DNA of 51,005 bases from a virus: IMG/VR virus record IMGVR_UViG_3300044827_000006, positions 1 through 51,005 of that record. One strand, given 5' to 3'. The number at the start of each line of letters is the position of its first letter. Positions within the stretch are counted from its first letter, which is position 1. The position numbers were made by a program, and so were the translations under genes. Shown here piece by piece: positions 31,842 through 39,106 of this stretch. The notes beneath the pieces were generated by a model. It had not been told where the DNA came from. It saw nothing but the letters and a program-made list of their open reading frames with translations, and ran no database searches.

Positions 31842-32133
31842 TCGATTCACCTTTCAGTCCAACGGCCTTGAGCGCCTGTTCTATCGATTCCACCACGACA
31901 CACGGCCCCGGCCAGCGGGCATGGAAGACTTGTTGCTCAGGGGTGAGCTTGCGCTGTGAAGGTCGCTTGCTCCCATCCTTAATTTCGAGCAAAGTGTTCA
32001 CTCCAGCACGGGCAACTAAGAGGTCGGGGCATCCATGTGCAATAGCGGCCAGCGATACAACCTCGCACCCTGCGCGACGTAACGCCTCGACAATCTCGGC
32101 ATGATTTCGGTCTGTGCGAGGTCGTAGCTTCAT
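31834..32133 (-). CDS. VRR-NUC / Holliday-junction-resolvase-like nuclease
   Basis: A 99-residue protein with a minimal PD-(D/E)XK core: a first helix (DRNHAEIVEALRRAG), then GCPDLLV with Asp37, LLEIKDG with Glu50 and Lys52, and TPEQQVFHARWPG followed by VVVES. This pattern matches the small VRR-NUC-type nucleases common in phage replication modules, which cut branched DNA. Adjacent to the methyltransferase and small zinc gene. Confidence 0.8.
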   Translation of the reverse strand: MKLRPRTDRNHAEIVEALRRAGCEVVSLAAIAHGCPDLLVARAGVNTLLEIKDGSKRPSQRKLTPEQQVFHARWPGPCVVVESIEQALKAVGLKGESNG

Positions 32134-32327
32134 CGTTCTTTTTCCACCGGCACATCCCGAAGCCGGAACGTGACGAATCCCATCGACTTCATATTGCGAA
32201 TATGATTTGAGCAGTAAGGCTTGCTCTTCGATAAAGAGACGGCTTCATGCGTGGCCGTTTGGCCGCACGCTCCACCTTCAAAATATAGCCACGAACATTT
32301 CGCGGTTTGAAGTGTCTTAGCTTCCAT
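32130..32327 (-). CDS. Small Cys-containing protein
   Basis: A 65-residue protein with KCSWLYFEGGACGQ and KPYCSNH, four probable zinc ligands (C-x(10)-C, C-x-x-H). It overlaps the nuclease gene by ATGA. Zinc binding is inferred; role unknown. Confidence 0.55.
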   Translation of the reverse strand: MEAKTLQTAKCSWLYFEGGACGQTATHEAVSLSKSKPYCSNHIRNMKSMGFVTFRLRDVPVEKER

Positions 32328-32369
32328 TGCAACGTTTCCCTCTTCTTCATCGTTTCCTCTGGGGCGAGT

Positions 32370-33068
32370 TCAAAGCGCGTTGAAGAGGGGGGTGTCTATC
32401 TGCTTTCGGTTGAACTTCGGTATCTCAGCCCACTCACCAGATGCCCGTTTGATTCTGGCCTCTGCTATTTGAAAGTAATGCTCGTCACGCTCTATACCGA
32501 AGAAGTTGTGCCCCTCAAGTAGTGCAGCAATGCCGGTTGAACCACTGCCCATATACGGGTCAAGGATGGTCGAGCCTTGCGGCAGATTAAGTCGCCCAAT
32601 GCACCATCGCATCAACGCGACGGGCTTCTGTGTCGGGTGGTAATGCTCTTGAGGTTCGGACGCTCGCGCGAATCCAGACCAACAGTGCGCGAAGATATAG
32701 ACACCGTGCCCACGCGAGTACCACGCAACTTCGGCGTCCGACAAAATAGTGCTACCTACCGTGGTACGCTTATCCCAGATGAACCAACTTCCGCACGGCA
32801 GTCGGTCGCTATAACAATTCGCGCCAAAGAGAACCACGCGCGGGAAAGCAAGCCACGGCGCAGGGTCAAATGCTTTGGAGTCGCCCTGAATGGCTTCATG
32901 TTGATTACGGAGGTGTTCGTAGCCTTTACCTCCAGAGAAGCGACGGTAATTTGTATCGTGTGCGACACCGTATGGCGGGTCAGTTATGACGGCATCCACA
33001 ACAACGCCTCTCGCCGCCAGCTTCGGCAGTTCGATGAGACAGTCACCGTGGATTAGTTCATACGTCAT
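32370..33068 (-). CDS. Adenine/cytosine-N4 DNA methyltransferase, beta class
   Basis: A 232-residue protein. Motif IV DPPY (30-33) precedes motif I LDPYMGSGST (169-178), the order of beta-class enzymes, and HPTQKPVALMRW is the usual motif X region. It should methylate phage DNA at N6 of adenine or N4 of cytosine, most likely to evade restriction, since no partner restriction gene is seen. Its start overlaps the stop of a small gene (TTATGA). Confidence 0.9.
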   Translation of the reverse strand: MTYELIHGDCLIELPKLAARGVVVDAVITDPPYGVAHDTNYRRFSGGKGYEHLRNQHEAIQGDSKAFDPAPWLAFPRVVLFGANCYSDRLPCGSWFIWDKRTTVGSTILSDAEVAWYSRGHGVYIFAHCWSGFARASEPQEHYHPTQKPVALMRWCIGRLNLPQGSTILDPYMGSGSTGIAALLEGHNFFGIERDEHYFQIAEARIKRASGEWAEIPKFNRKQIDTPLFNAL

Positions 33069-33205
33069 AACTTCGTACCAGCGCGGGACGCGGGGCTATC
33101 GGTTTCACAAGACTGTGCGTCTCTCTTTATCTCCCTAACCCCTCCCTCCCCAACTCCCTCTTTCTTACTAGCCCTCTGAGGTGGCCTAGAAGAATTGAAA
33201 TCCAT
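33065..33205 (-). CDS. Possible small basic protein between loader and methyltransferase
   Basis: A 46-residue frame from ATG 33205, overlapping the helicase-loader 3' end and with a stop that overlaps the methyltransferase ATG. The sequence is Lys/Arg/Gly-rich (RASKKEGVGEGGVREIKRDA) and ends with CETDSPASRAGTKL. Support is the tiling only; no ribosome site is obvious and no family recognised. Confidence 0.4.
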   Translation of the reverse strand: MDFNSSRPPQRASKKEGVGEGGVREIKRDAQSCETDSPASRAGTKL

Positions 33206-33968
33206 TATTGCCGTCGTGAACAATGCGACGAACTATCGCTGCCCCATACCTTTCATCGGCGCGGCTGAAGTGCGTCTCCAGAGAGTCCGGGTCAAGATTC
33301 GTCGTCACCACGATCTGATGGTTGTTGTTGTAGGCAGCATCAAACAAAGCGTGAACCTGCTCGGCTACGTACTCGGAAATCTTCGGCTTGTCGATGTCGT
33401 CAAAGAAGACCGAGTACCGGAGAGAACTCATCAAATCGTTTGGCCTGACCATCACTTCGGGGGCTGGCTCGTTCGGGTCTGTCCGGGGTCTGAAAGCTTC
33501 GCGGTATTGGTTGATGAGTTGCAGCATTGAACACGCGACTAAAGGACGATCTAGGTTCTGGGCGGCTCGTTCGTAGAGCGCCCAGAACAGGTGAGTCTTG
33601 CCAGTGCCGGGACGCCCGCAGAAGACGTATGAAGCGTCCGGGTTTGCTTTGACGTACTCGACCGTCGCCGCCTGTCCGGGGTGCAGATCGGTTCTGGCGG
33701 CGAGGCCGTCAAGTGTCACTCCGGCGTAGCGGGGCGGTATCTTTTCGAGTCGAGCCGCGACAATCGCAGGTCTTCGACATTCACACCGCCTCGCGCCCTT
33801 CCCTTCGACGACTTCCCGGCCAGAGCCGAAACATCGGGGGCAGACATCAACCCCCGGCGCTGTTTTTAAATCGCCACTGGCTATCAGGTTTCGTATCCGG
33901 TCGAGGACTGCGCTGTGGGGCGTCATGGCGTCCGCTGGTCTGTTTCGCTCTTCTGTTGCCGTTGTCAT
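33186..33968 (-). CDS. Helicase loader / DnaC-like AAA+ ATPase
   Basis: A 260-residue protein. A zinc knuckle CPRCFGSG...CEC (Cys43, 46, 62, 64) precedes the AAA+ core: Walker A GRPGTGKT (118-125), Walker B SVFFDDID (186-193), sensor I VTTN (221-224) and an arginine-finger region VRRI (246-249). This fits phage P/DnaC-type loaders that place the host DnaB helicase at the origin. Ribosome site GAGG lies eight bases before the ATG, inside the upstream O-like gene; the overlap is about 120 bases. Confidence 0.88.
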   Translation of the reverse strand: MTTATEERNRPADAMTPHSAVLDRIRNLIASGDLKTAPGVDVCPRCFGSGREVVEGKGARRCECRRPAIVAARLEKIPPRYAGVTLDGLAARTDLHPGQAATVEYVKANPDASYVFCGRPGTGKTHLFWALYERAAQNLDRPLVACSMLQLINQYREAFRPRTDPNEPAPEVMVRPNDLMSSLRYSVFFDDIDKPKISEYVAEQVHALFDAAYNNNHQIVVTTNLDPDSLETHFSRADERYGAAIVRRIVHDGNNGFQFF

Positions 33969-34680
33969 GTTCAGCCTCTTTCAGTTCGTAAAACCCTTGC
34001 CATCCGTGTTCGATTGCCTGCTCGATGACTCTCTCCGGCGGCATCCCACGCGCTCGGAAGGCGTCGAGTTTTTTGATCTGCTTTTTCGCGGTTGAAGCGG
34101 TGAGCGGTTTGCGTCTTTCGCGGAGGTAGGTCTGCCACTCAACCCACGCTTCGGCGGGAAGCCAATCGGGGAGCGGGAAGATTTCGGGTTTGACACTCGC
34201 GCGCGGAGAGGGAGCTTTAGCTCCCGTTATATTTAAAAGTTCTTTAGCCAAAGAAGGCGCAATCGGCGTGCCGGACTCACCCCCGCTATTCTGGAGGGGG
34301 TCTGATAAGCTAACTCCTTTAAAATGTACTCCTTCATTTTGGATGCCCTCTCTTATTGGAGGGGGTATCACTTCGGTAGGGGGTTCATTTCGGAGGGGGA
34401 GCTTATCGGACTCACCCCCGCTATTCTGGAGGGGGTCAAGGGTTGTTAGACTCGCTGGCAGATGTAAACCCTTCTCTGTGATCTCGGTCGAGCGTTGGAG
34501 GAAGCCTAATCCCTCCATCCGGCGCGAGTGGCGGATGAGTGCCGCGATACCCATACCTATCGCTTCGGCAACTTCCGCGCACGTCGCGCCGGGATTGGAG
34601 TTGACATAGACGTAGATGGCGATGCCCTCGGGCTTCATCTGCCTACCGTACTCTTTAACGATTTTGCCGAGGTTCGCCAT
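33847..34680 (-). CDS. O-like replication initiator
   Basis: A 277-residue protein. The N-terminus has a winged helix-turn-helix (YVNSNPGATCAEVAEAIGMG then RHSRRMEGLGFLQRST). The middle is low complexity with DPLQNSGGES twice. The C-terminus (LPAEAWVEWQTYLRERRKPL and HGWQGFYELKEAE) resembles the end of phage initiators that contact the loader or helicase. It overlaps the loader gene, as O does P in lambda. The repeats encoding the middle part (34270-34440) are probable origin iterons. Confidence 0.7.
   Translation of the reverse strand: MANLGKIVKEYGRQMKPEGIAIYVYVNSNPGATCAEVAEAIGMGIAALIRHSRRMEGLGFLQRSTEITEKGLHLPASLTTLDPLQNSGGESDKLPLRNEPPTEVIPPPIREGIQNEGVHFKGVSLSDPLQNSGGESGTPIAPSLAKELLNITGAKAPSPRASVKPEIFPLPDWLPAEAWVEWQTYLRERRKPLTASTAKKQIKKLDAFRARGMPPERVIEQAIEHGWQGFYELKEAEHDNGNRRAKQTSGRHDAPQRSPRPDTKPDSQWRFKNSAGG
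34274..34440. repeat. Iteron-like repeats inside the initiator gene (candidate origin)
   Basis: GGAGGGGG or a one-base variant occurs at 34293, 34358, 34376, 34392 and 34428 on the plus strand; the last four are spaced 18, 16 and 36 bases. A longer direct repeat (starting GACTCACCCCCGC) occurs at about 34275-34302 and 34409-34437, with hairpin potential. An AT-richer stretch at 34306-34342 lies between. This matches the lambda plan of iterons inside the O gene. Confidence 0.6.
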
Positions 34681-34691
34681 AACGGTTGACG

Positions 34692-35462
34692 CTAGTTCAC
34701 CTTAAGCAGAGACGGCCTTTCGGGTACGGCGTCCATGCCGACGTGCTGCTCGATGATTGATTCCAGCCGAGCAATGTGTGCAAGCGCCGACGTTCGCCAC
34801 GGGTCAAGTCTCTGCTCGACGACGATCTGGCGCGTGACGACGGGTGCCATCTGCTCTGCTGGCGGGGTCTCTACAAGCTCGGCGTGCGTCACGGTGCGGA
34901 TTCCGTGCGCGACGGGCGGCGGGGCGATGTTGGAGACCACCTTGAAGCCGCGCGGCTTGACGTAGGTGACGTTGACGTAACAGTTGATTGCTTCGCGGAA
35001 GCGGGTCTTGTCGAAGCCGCCGTTGGTGCGACCGTATTCCGCGAAGATGGCCGCGTAGTCGCGCTTGCGGAGTTCCGAGTCGGCCTGCGCGCCGTTGACC
35101 GTGCGGGTCAGTTCGTGGAGCAACTCCTCGCCGAGCGCCAGAATGGTCTCTTTGCTGAAGAGTTCGACGTAAGTACACCATCTGTCCAACGTCTTGTTAA
35201 TGGGCAGGTCGAACTTCGTCAGCAACTCTTCAACCGACTCGCAGCCGTACCGCCGCCAGTAGTCGCTGCCCTTCTTTTCGAGTTGGTTAAAGATGAAGAC
35301 CATGTTGTATTTGCCCTCAAGGCTCCGCTCGCGCTCGCGCAGCGCCAGTTCGACTAAAGCGGTCGCCTCCGTGGGCAGTTTCATCCCGGCGAGTTCGGCT
35401 GAGAATCTTTGCGTTCTGAGGCCGAGGTTAAGCGTCTGTATCTTTTCTTGCGGTAGCGCCAT
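34692..35462 (-). CDS. Unknown replication-operon protein
   Basis: A 256-residue protein from ATG 35462, with AAGGAGAC eight bases upstream; an in-frame extension to 35579 is shadow of the upstream gene. It is helical in the middle (ATALVELALRERERSLEGKY; SVEELLTKFDLPINKTLDRW) with a short C-terminal helix. It lies directly before the O-like gene, so it probably serves DNA replication or its control. I do not recognise a family. Confidence 0.6.
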   Translation of the reverse strand: MALPQEKIQTLNLGLRTQRFSAELAGMKLPTEATALVELALRERERSLEGKYNMVFIFNQLEKKGSDYWRRYGCESVEELLTKFDLPINKTLDRWCTYVELFSKETILALGEELLHELTRTVNGAQADSELRKRDYAAIFAEYGRTNGGFDKTRFREAINCYVNVTYVKPRGFKVVSNIAPPPVAHGIRTVTHAELVETPPAEQMAPVVTRQIVVEQRLDPWRTSALAHIARLESIIEQHVGMDAVPERPSLLKVN

Positions 35463-35988
35463 GATTCTGTCTCCTTCGTTTTCTGTTATTGGTGAGCACC
35501 GAAAGCAACCGAGAGCGATGCGTAATGCACAGATGCCAATGCGTGCGCGTCGTGTCGGCGTCAAACATTTGCGGTTCATCGCAGAGAGGGAAAGCGCAAT
35601 TCTCGCCCTCCCATCCGAGAAAGCGGCGCAGCATCGACGGCGTATAAAAAGACCTGCACCCCCTCACCTTGAGAAGTTGACTACGTTGAGTGTCGGCTTG
35701 TTCGCGCCGCACCCATTGGCTGCGCGCACGTTCGATCTGCTCAACGATTGCGAGTTGGCGAGTTAAGGGCAGTTCAGGGTGGATATTGAGGGTGACTGCC
35801 TGAGTTAAAGAAACCTCTGAAGGCGCTGAGGCATCTTCAGGCTTCGCGCGAGGTGTTCCGTAGCGGCAGTGGCAATAAACAAACTCACCGTTGCCGAATA
35901 ATTCCTCAAAACCTTCTACTAGAGCGTTGACATCAATCGGACTGTCGTCAGACTCTAGCAGTTGGTTTAATCTTGCCAACCTGTTCAT
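35428..35988 (-). CDS. Unknown Cys/His-containing protein
   Basis: A 186-residue protein with GGAGGG upstream and an ATG overlapping the preceding stop (ATGA). VYCHCRYGTPRAKP and ENCAFPLCDEPQ give four to five probable zinc ligands, and LCITHRSRLL another His. The rest is helical (TRQLAIVEQIERARSQWVRR). Probably a DNA-binding factor in the replication operon; no family recognised. Confidence 0.55.
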   Translation of the reverse strand: MNRLARLNQLLESDDSPIDVNALVEGFEELFGNGEFVYCHCRYGTPRAKPEDASAPSEVSLTQAVTLNIHPELPLTRQLAIVEQIERARSQWVRREQADTQRSQLLKVRGCRSFYTPSMLRRFLGWEGENCAFPLCDEPQMFDADTTRTHWHLCITHRSRLLSVLTNNRKRRRQNHGATARKDTDA

Positions 35989-36233
35989 AGCGCCCTCCTC
36001 TCCACGCGCTTAACGTGGCTCGGAGGGACGCCGATGGAAGGCGTCACCCACAGAAGAAGCTTGCCGTCTTCAATCTCGACGGAATCAATAGGCGACACGA
36101 ACTCAATGCCGTCGAGGTAGTACGTGATTACGTCGCCTTGACGGTAGGGCGAGAGAGCGCCCGAGATAACTTGTAGGTAGGGTTTAGGTGCAGAGGTAGG
36201 CTTACGCTTGCGGCTGGCATTGCTAGTGCCCAT
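35985..36233 (-). CDS. Small basic protein controlled by a structured leader
   Basis: An 82-residue protein from ATG 36233 with a strong ribosome site, AAGGAG, nine bases upstream. The frame runs open to 36551 but that is leader RNA. The N-terminus is basic (SNASRKRKPTSAPKPY), the rest beta-rich (SPYRQGDVITYYLDGIEFVS). First gene after a promoter and a long structured leader; the ribosome site is paired in the leader model, so its translation is probably controlled. Function unknown. Confidence 0.65.
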   Translation of the reverse strand: MGTSNASRKRKPTSAPKPYLQVISGALSPYRQGDVITYYLDGIEFVSPIDSVEIEDGKLLLWVTPSIGVPPSHVKRVERRAL

Positions 36234-36423
36234 AGCTTCGTGTCTCCTTGCGGATGTGATATGCCGGGCGTTAGCAACCGCCGCAAGACGGCCCGTACCT
36301 TTCCCCCGAAGGGTCTTGTATGGGTACGGACACCCGACAGAAATCGGAGACACAAAAAAGCCACGATACTTTCGGGCGTGGTGTCCGCTTGCGGAAGGGG
36401 TTGCTAGCCCCGTCAACACCCGC
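36234..36423 (-). promoter_or_regulatory. Structured 5' leader with sequestered ribosome site and pseudoknot
   Basis: Minus-strand transcript from the promoter at 36424-36451. It contains a hairpin (36408-36411 / 36397-36400), another (about 36385-36395), a terminator-like stem (36377-36381 / 36361-36365, six T), then an 8-bp perfect stem between 36346-36353 and 36240-36247 that covers the Shine-Dalgarno bases. Enclosed are two crossing stems, 36323-36329 / 36293-36299 (7 bp) and 36313-36318 / 36284-36289 (6 bp), an H-type pseudoknot. Confidence 0.6.
36354..36381 (-). terminator. Terminator-like hairpin in the leader
   Basis: CCACG (36381-36377) pairs with CGTGG (36365-36361) around an 11-base loop, followed by TTTTTT. 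The stem is only five pairs, so it may act as an attenuator rather than a full stop. Confidence 0.5.
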
Positions 36424-36451
36424 ATTATACGCCGATTTAGGTTGATTGCAA
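36424..36451 (-). promoter_or_regulatory. Promoter of the replication operon leader
   Basis: TTGCAA (36451-36446), a 16-base spacer, and a perfect TATAAT (36429-36424) on the minus strand. Starts the transcript that carries the structured leader and the replication genes. Confidence 0.65.
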
Positions 36452-36567
36452 GCATCAATAATTCACCATCCGGGGCGGCTCGCCGCAAGCTGTAACGACT
36501 CCCGTGTTGTGTACCACCGGAGACGGGCCGGCGCGTGCCGACACAGGACAAGCCGCCCCGAAACCCT
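36452..36567. other. Non-coding stretch upstream of the replication promoter
   Basis: Between the zf-GRF gene stop and the promoter. It holds GC-rich inverted sequences (GGGGCGGCTTG at about 36561 and GAGCCGCCCC near 36478, minus strand) that could fold as a long hairpin, possibly a terminator for the upstream operon, but without a T run. Nothing coding seen. Confidence 0.45.
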
Positions 36568-36873
36568 TCAATCTATCCACTTGCGAAAGCCACAGTTCTT
36601 AGGGTCGTTCTTCGGACGGGCGCAGAAGTAGGCGGCCCACTGTTTGGGGTTCTGTGGCGCACTCTTCTTGAACTCGGCTGGTAGACCACAATTACATTTT
36701 GGTGGTTCGTCACCGTTCGGCTGCTTCACTCGCGGCGGTTCGTTCAGACGTGAATGGTCGTACTCAACGTGCGTGGGGGCGGCTTTGTCGCGCTCCTGCT
36801 CTAAACTTCTTTTCAGCCGTTCAAGGCTGGCGATCAGAACGCTTAGTTCTGAAATGTAATAGTTGTAATCCAT
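36568..36873 (-). CDS. zf-GRF-type zinc finger protein
   Basis: A 101-residue protein from ATG 36873, which has GGAG seven bases upstream; a GTG at 36879 is possible. A coiled-coil N-terminus (ELSVLIASLERLKRSLEQER) is followed by a GRF finger: CNCGLPAEF, YFCARPK and NCGFRKW, giving Cys-x-Cys, Cys and Cys with the CGF..W signature. GRF fingers bind single-stranded nucleic acid and occur in DNA repair and topoisomerase proteins. Confidence 0.7.
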   Translation of the reverse strand: MDYNYYISELSVLIASLERLKRSLEQERDKAAPTHVEYDHSRLNEPPRVKQPNGDEPPKCNCGLPAEFKKSAPQNPKQWAAYFCARPKNDPKNCGFRKWID

Positions 36874-36897
36874 CTTCACTCTCCGCTACACCGCGCC

Positions 36898-37053
36898 TCA
36901 ACGCACAAGGTAGATAATTGCCGCAGCACATGAAACGGCGACTATGGCTCCCCATATGGCAGCAGTCGTATGGCGTCGCTTGTTCTCGTCACGCTGTAAC
37001 GCTCTTTTGTAGTCAGTCCATTTGTAGATGGGGTGATAGCGTTCTGGGGTCAT
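36898..37053 (-). CDS. Small membrane protein
   Basis: A 51-residue protein from ATG 37053 (MTPERYHPIYKWTDYKRALQ) with GGAGGG seven bases upstream; the longer frame start at 37086 lacks a ribosome site. A charged cytosolic part is followed by one membrane segment (IWGAIVAVSCAAAIIYL). Early-operon membrane proteins of this type may affect superinfection or host takeover; role unknown. Confidence 0.6.
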   Translation of the reverse strand: MTPERYHPIYKWTDYKRALQRDENKRRHTTAAIWGAIVAVSCAAAIIYLVR

Positions 37054-37119
37054 ACTGCCCTCCGAAAAGATAAGACAAAAACCCACGGGTTCGACTCGAC
37101 TGGATAGCCTCGCTTGGCG

Positions 37120-37656
37120 TCATTTAACATGCTTCCAATGCTTTCCTTTTACGATGTCACGAATTGTTGACTCGCCTCGGTTGAACTCGCGGGCGATCTC
37201 TGCAATTGGAATTGCGCATTCGTACATGTGCCGAATGTCTCGCACGTTATCCACTGTCAATTTGGCGCGTCCGTGAGTTTCGCCAATCGTATGAGCACCG
37301 CACCGCACACGATCCTCGGCGTTTTCTTTTGCCGTTCCGTAGGTAAGATTTTCTAAGTTATTGTTTAGATGATTTCCATCAAGATGCCGCACTTCCATGC
37401 CTTCGGGCCTCGGGCCCGTGAAGGCGTCCATTAGTAGAGTGTGTAGAGGTACGGATCGGTGCTTCCCCTCTTTGGTTATCACGGCAAAGTATGGGTACCC
37501 ACCATGACCGGGGCTTGAGAAGATTTCTTTCTGATAGGCGTCATCAATAACCACGCCGCCGCCTTTGCCCTTACCTAATCCGAATCTGCGACGATGGGTA
37601 AACACTCGACCGCTCTCTGTTACTGAATAGCCATCATAACTGTGGCATCGTTTCAT
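37120..37656 (-). CDS. HNH endonuclease with C-terminal HTH
   Basis: A 178-residue protein. The beta-beta-alpha-Me core EVRHLDGNHLNNNLENLTYG (His91, Asn95, His96, Asn100) is that of HNH_3 homing endonucleases; an N-terminal NUMOD4-like segment (YDGYSVTESGRVF) and a C-terminal HTH (IPIAEIAREFNRGESTI) complete the plan. Its ATG overlaps the ASCH stop. It is a selfish mobile gene that cuts specific sites. Confidence 0.85.
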   Translation of the reverse strand: MKRCHSYDGYSVTESGRVFTHRRRFGLGKGKGGGVVIDDAYQKEIFSSPGHGGYPYFAVITKEGKHRSVPLHTLLMDAFTGPRPEGMEVRHLDGNHLNNNLENLTYGTAKENAEDRVRCGAHTIGETHGRAKLTVDNVRDIRHMYECAIPIAEIAREFNRGESTIRDIVKGKHWKHVK

Positions 37657-38279
37657 TGCTCAACCCTCCTAAAAGAAAGAACCCACACCCAAGGATTGTG
37701 TGCCCACGGATACTTTTTTCCATTCAGTTCATCCCATATTTGAAAGTAATGTGCGCGGGCACTCTGAGCGAAAGTGTCAGTTGAAGTCGCCCGGCATCCT
37801 TCGGCTATCGCATCCTCTTCTGTAATATCCTGCAAGCGTTCTACTCGCACCTCTGTCAGTTCAAGGGTGATGCGAGATGCCCAGCGAGGCATGTGGATGG
37901 ACGGACGCCAGTGGTAAGCCTCGTTCACGGCGGCGGCTTGGAACTGCTCCCATGCGTCTTCGGGGTCTGCGAAGTCGGTGAACTTGCGGTGCGTGCCGTC
38001 CGCGCGATACTCAAAGCCACCTTCCACCATGCCCGGCTCACGGATGCGCCCGTACCAGCGCCAGCCTTCGCGGACTATGAGGCGGTCGCCGGGCTTGCCG
38101 TAGAGGCAGCGCCACCCCGGCGAGTGGTAAGAAGGCGAAAACCAGTAGCCCGCATCACCCTTGCCGGGTTCAAGTTGGCGAGAGGGCTGCGGCTTCACGA
38201 CGCGGCGAGTCTGAGACTTCGAGCCGTTCAAGATTGCGCGCACAGACTCAGCTGAAAATATTATTGGCCTTTCACGCAT
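37653..38279 (-). CDS. ASCH/PUA-like phage protein
   Basis: A 208-residue protein from ATG 38279, with GGAGG seven bases upstream inside the HNH gene end; an earlier ATG at 38285 is too close to that site. The opening RERPIIFSAESVRAILNGSK, QTRRVVKPQP and the later MPRWASRITLELTEVRVERL and WDELNGKKYPWAHNPWVW are the pattern of the large family of ASCH-like phage morphogenetic-type proteins, likely RNA- or nucleotide-binding. Its 5' end is duplicated upstream of the HNH gene (see 38895-38945). Confidence 0.8.
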   Translation of the reverse strand: MRERPIIFSAESVRAILNGSKSQTRRVVKPQPSRQLEPGKGDAGYWFSPSYHSPGWRCLYGKPGDRLIVREGWRWYGRIREPGMVEGGFEYRADGTHRKFTDFADPEDAWEQFQAAAVNEAYHWRPSIHMPRWASRITLELTEVRVERLQDITEEDAIAEGCRATSTDTFAQSARAHYFQIWDELNGKKYPWAHNPWVWVLSFRRVEQ

Positions 38280-38889
38280 CCACATGCCTCCAAGAACGCC
38301 GCTGAATGATTGCCTGAATGGTGTTTTTGCCGACGCCGTAGCGTGCCGCTAAGTCACGATATGAAATGCCACCTTCGGCATACCGCCTTCTGATTTCAAC
38401 AATCTGCTCGGCTGCGAGACGCGCCCTGCCAGACTCCTCACCTTGCGCCTTGCCGATGCGGCGCCCCTTATCGCCCATGTCTTTCATGTTCTCGGCGTGT
38501 GTGCCGAGAAATAGGTGGTCGGGGTTGACGCACGGCGGGTTGTCGCACTTGTGGCAAACCTCCGTGCCATCGGACATAGCTCCGAAGGCGATTTCGTACG
38601 AGTAGCGGTGCGCCCGAACGCGGGCCCAGTTGACAGTGAATAGCCCGTAACCGTTCTGATTCTTGTTACCCGTCCACAGCCAGCACGAGTCGGTTTTCTG
38701 AACCTTATTCCAAAACCTTCTAGGGTCGGCTCTACGGAGGGCTTGGTAGCATCGTTGGCCGCACGCCACTTGGACGCGCCATTTCTCGTCGCCCCTATTA
38801 CGGGGCCGGTCGAAGCGGTTAGCGCACGCCGGACATATCTTGAAAGCTGGCAATGCCCCTTCCTCTGTGACGGTGATTTTGATTCCCAT
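38272..38889 (-). CDS. HNH endonuclease with N-terminal zinc ribbon and C-terminal HTH
   Basis: A 205-residue protein. N-terminal ribbon ICPACANRF and CGQRCYQA, central HNH (CWLWTGNKNQNGYG, EVCHKCDNPPCVNPDHLFLG with His113, Asn122, His125) and a C-terminal HTH (ISYRDLAARYGVGKNTIQAI). It has the same overall C-terminal plan as the HNH at 37120. It seems to be inserted at the start of the ASCH gene. A selfish homing-type nuclease. Confidence 0.85.
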   Translation of the reverse strand: MGIKITVTEEGALPAFKICPACANRFDRPRNRGDEKWRVQVACGQRCYQALRRADPRRFWNKVQKTDSCWLWTGNKNQNGYGLFTVNWARVRAHRYSYEIAFGAMSDGTEVCHKCDNPPCVNPDHLFLGTHAENMKDMGDKGRRIGKAQGEESGRARLAAEQIVEIRRRYAEGGISYRDLAARYGVGKNTIQAIIQRRSWRHVDA

Positions 38890-38894
38890 AGCTT

Positions 38895-38945
38895 TTAGAT
38901 GATAGGCCGTTCCTTAACTTGTAGTTTTGCTTCTGCTGTTGCCAT
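38895..38945 (-). pseudogene. Severed 5' fragment of the ASCH gene
   Basis: A 16-codon frame, MATAEAKLQVKERPII then stop, tiled on the preceding gene (its ATG follows the TAG directly). Its last codons, ERPII, are repeated at the beginning of the intact ASCH gene (RERPIIFSA), with the HNH gene lying exactly between. This is best read as the original start of the ASCH gene, cut off by HNH insertion. Confidence 0.65.
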
Positions 38946-39098
38946 CTACGCCTCCACTACAACTACCGTTGAAATCTCAATCTCTAAATCTGCCGTTTCC
39001 AAATCCCTTAATCCTTCTTCTACCGTGGCCTTGATAGACTCATCGGGAAGGTTAGCGGGAACGGTGAATTGAAGTTTGACTTCTTTGGTTTTCTTCAT
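38946..39098 (-). CDS. Small acidic protein of unknown function
   Basis: A 50-residue protein from ATG 39098 (MKKTKEVKLQFTVPANLPDE), preferred over the frame start at 39155 since GAGGTG lies upstream. Strand-helix-strand pattern (QFTVPANLPDE, IKATVEEGLRDLE, EIEISTVVVVEA), probably a small dimeric fold. No family. Confidence 0.55.
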   Translation of the reverse strand: MKKTKEVKLQFTVPANLPDESIKATVEEGLRDLETADLEIEISTVVVVEA

Positions 39099-39106
39099 GG
39101 CACACC

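Noticed and set aside
36380-36420. Three-way junction (GGTGT/ACACC closing two hairpins) as a riboswitch aptamer
   Set aside because: The predicted transcription start falls inside the 5' strand of the closing stem, so the junction may not form in the RNA; only the hairpins are kept.
36234-36551. N-terminal extension of the gene at 35985 (frame open to 36551)
   Set aside because: The region holds a promoter, structured leader and a strong internal ribosome site for ATG 36233.
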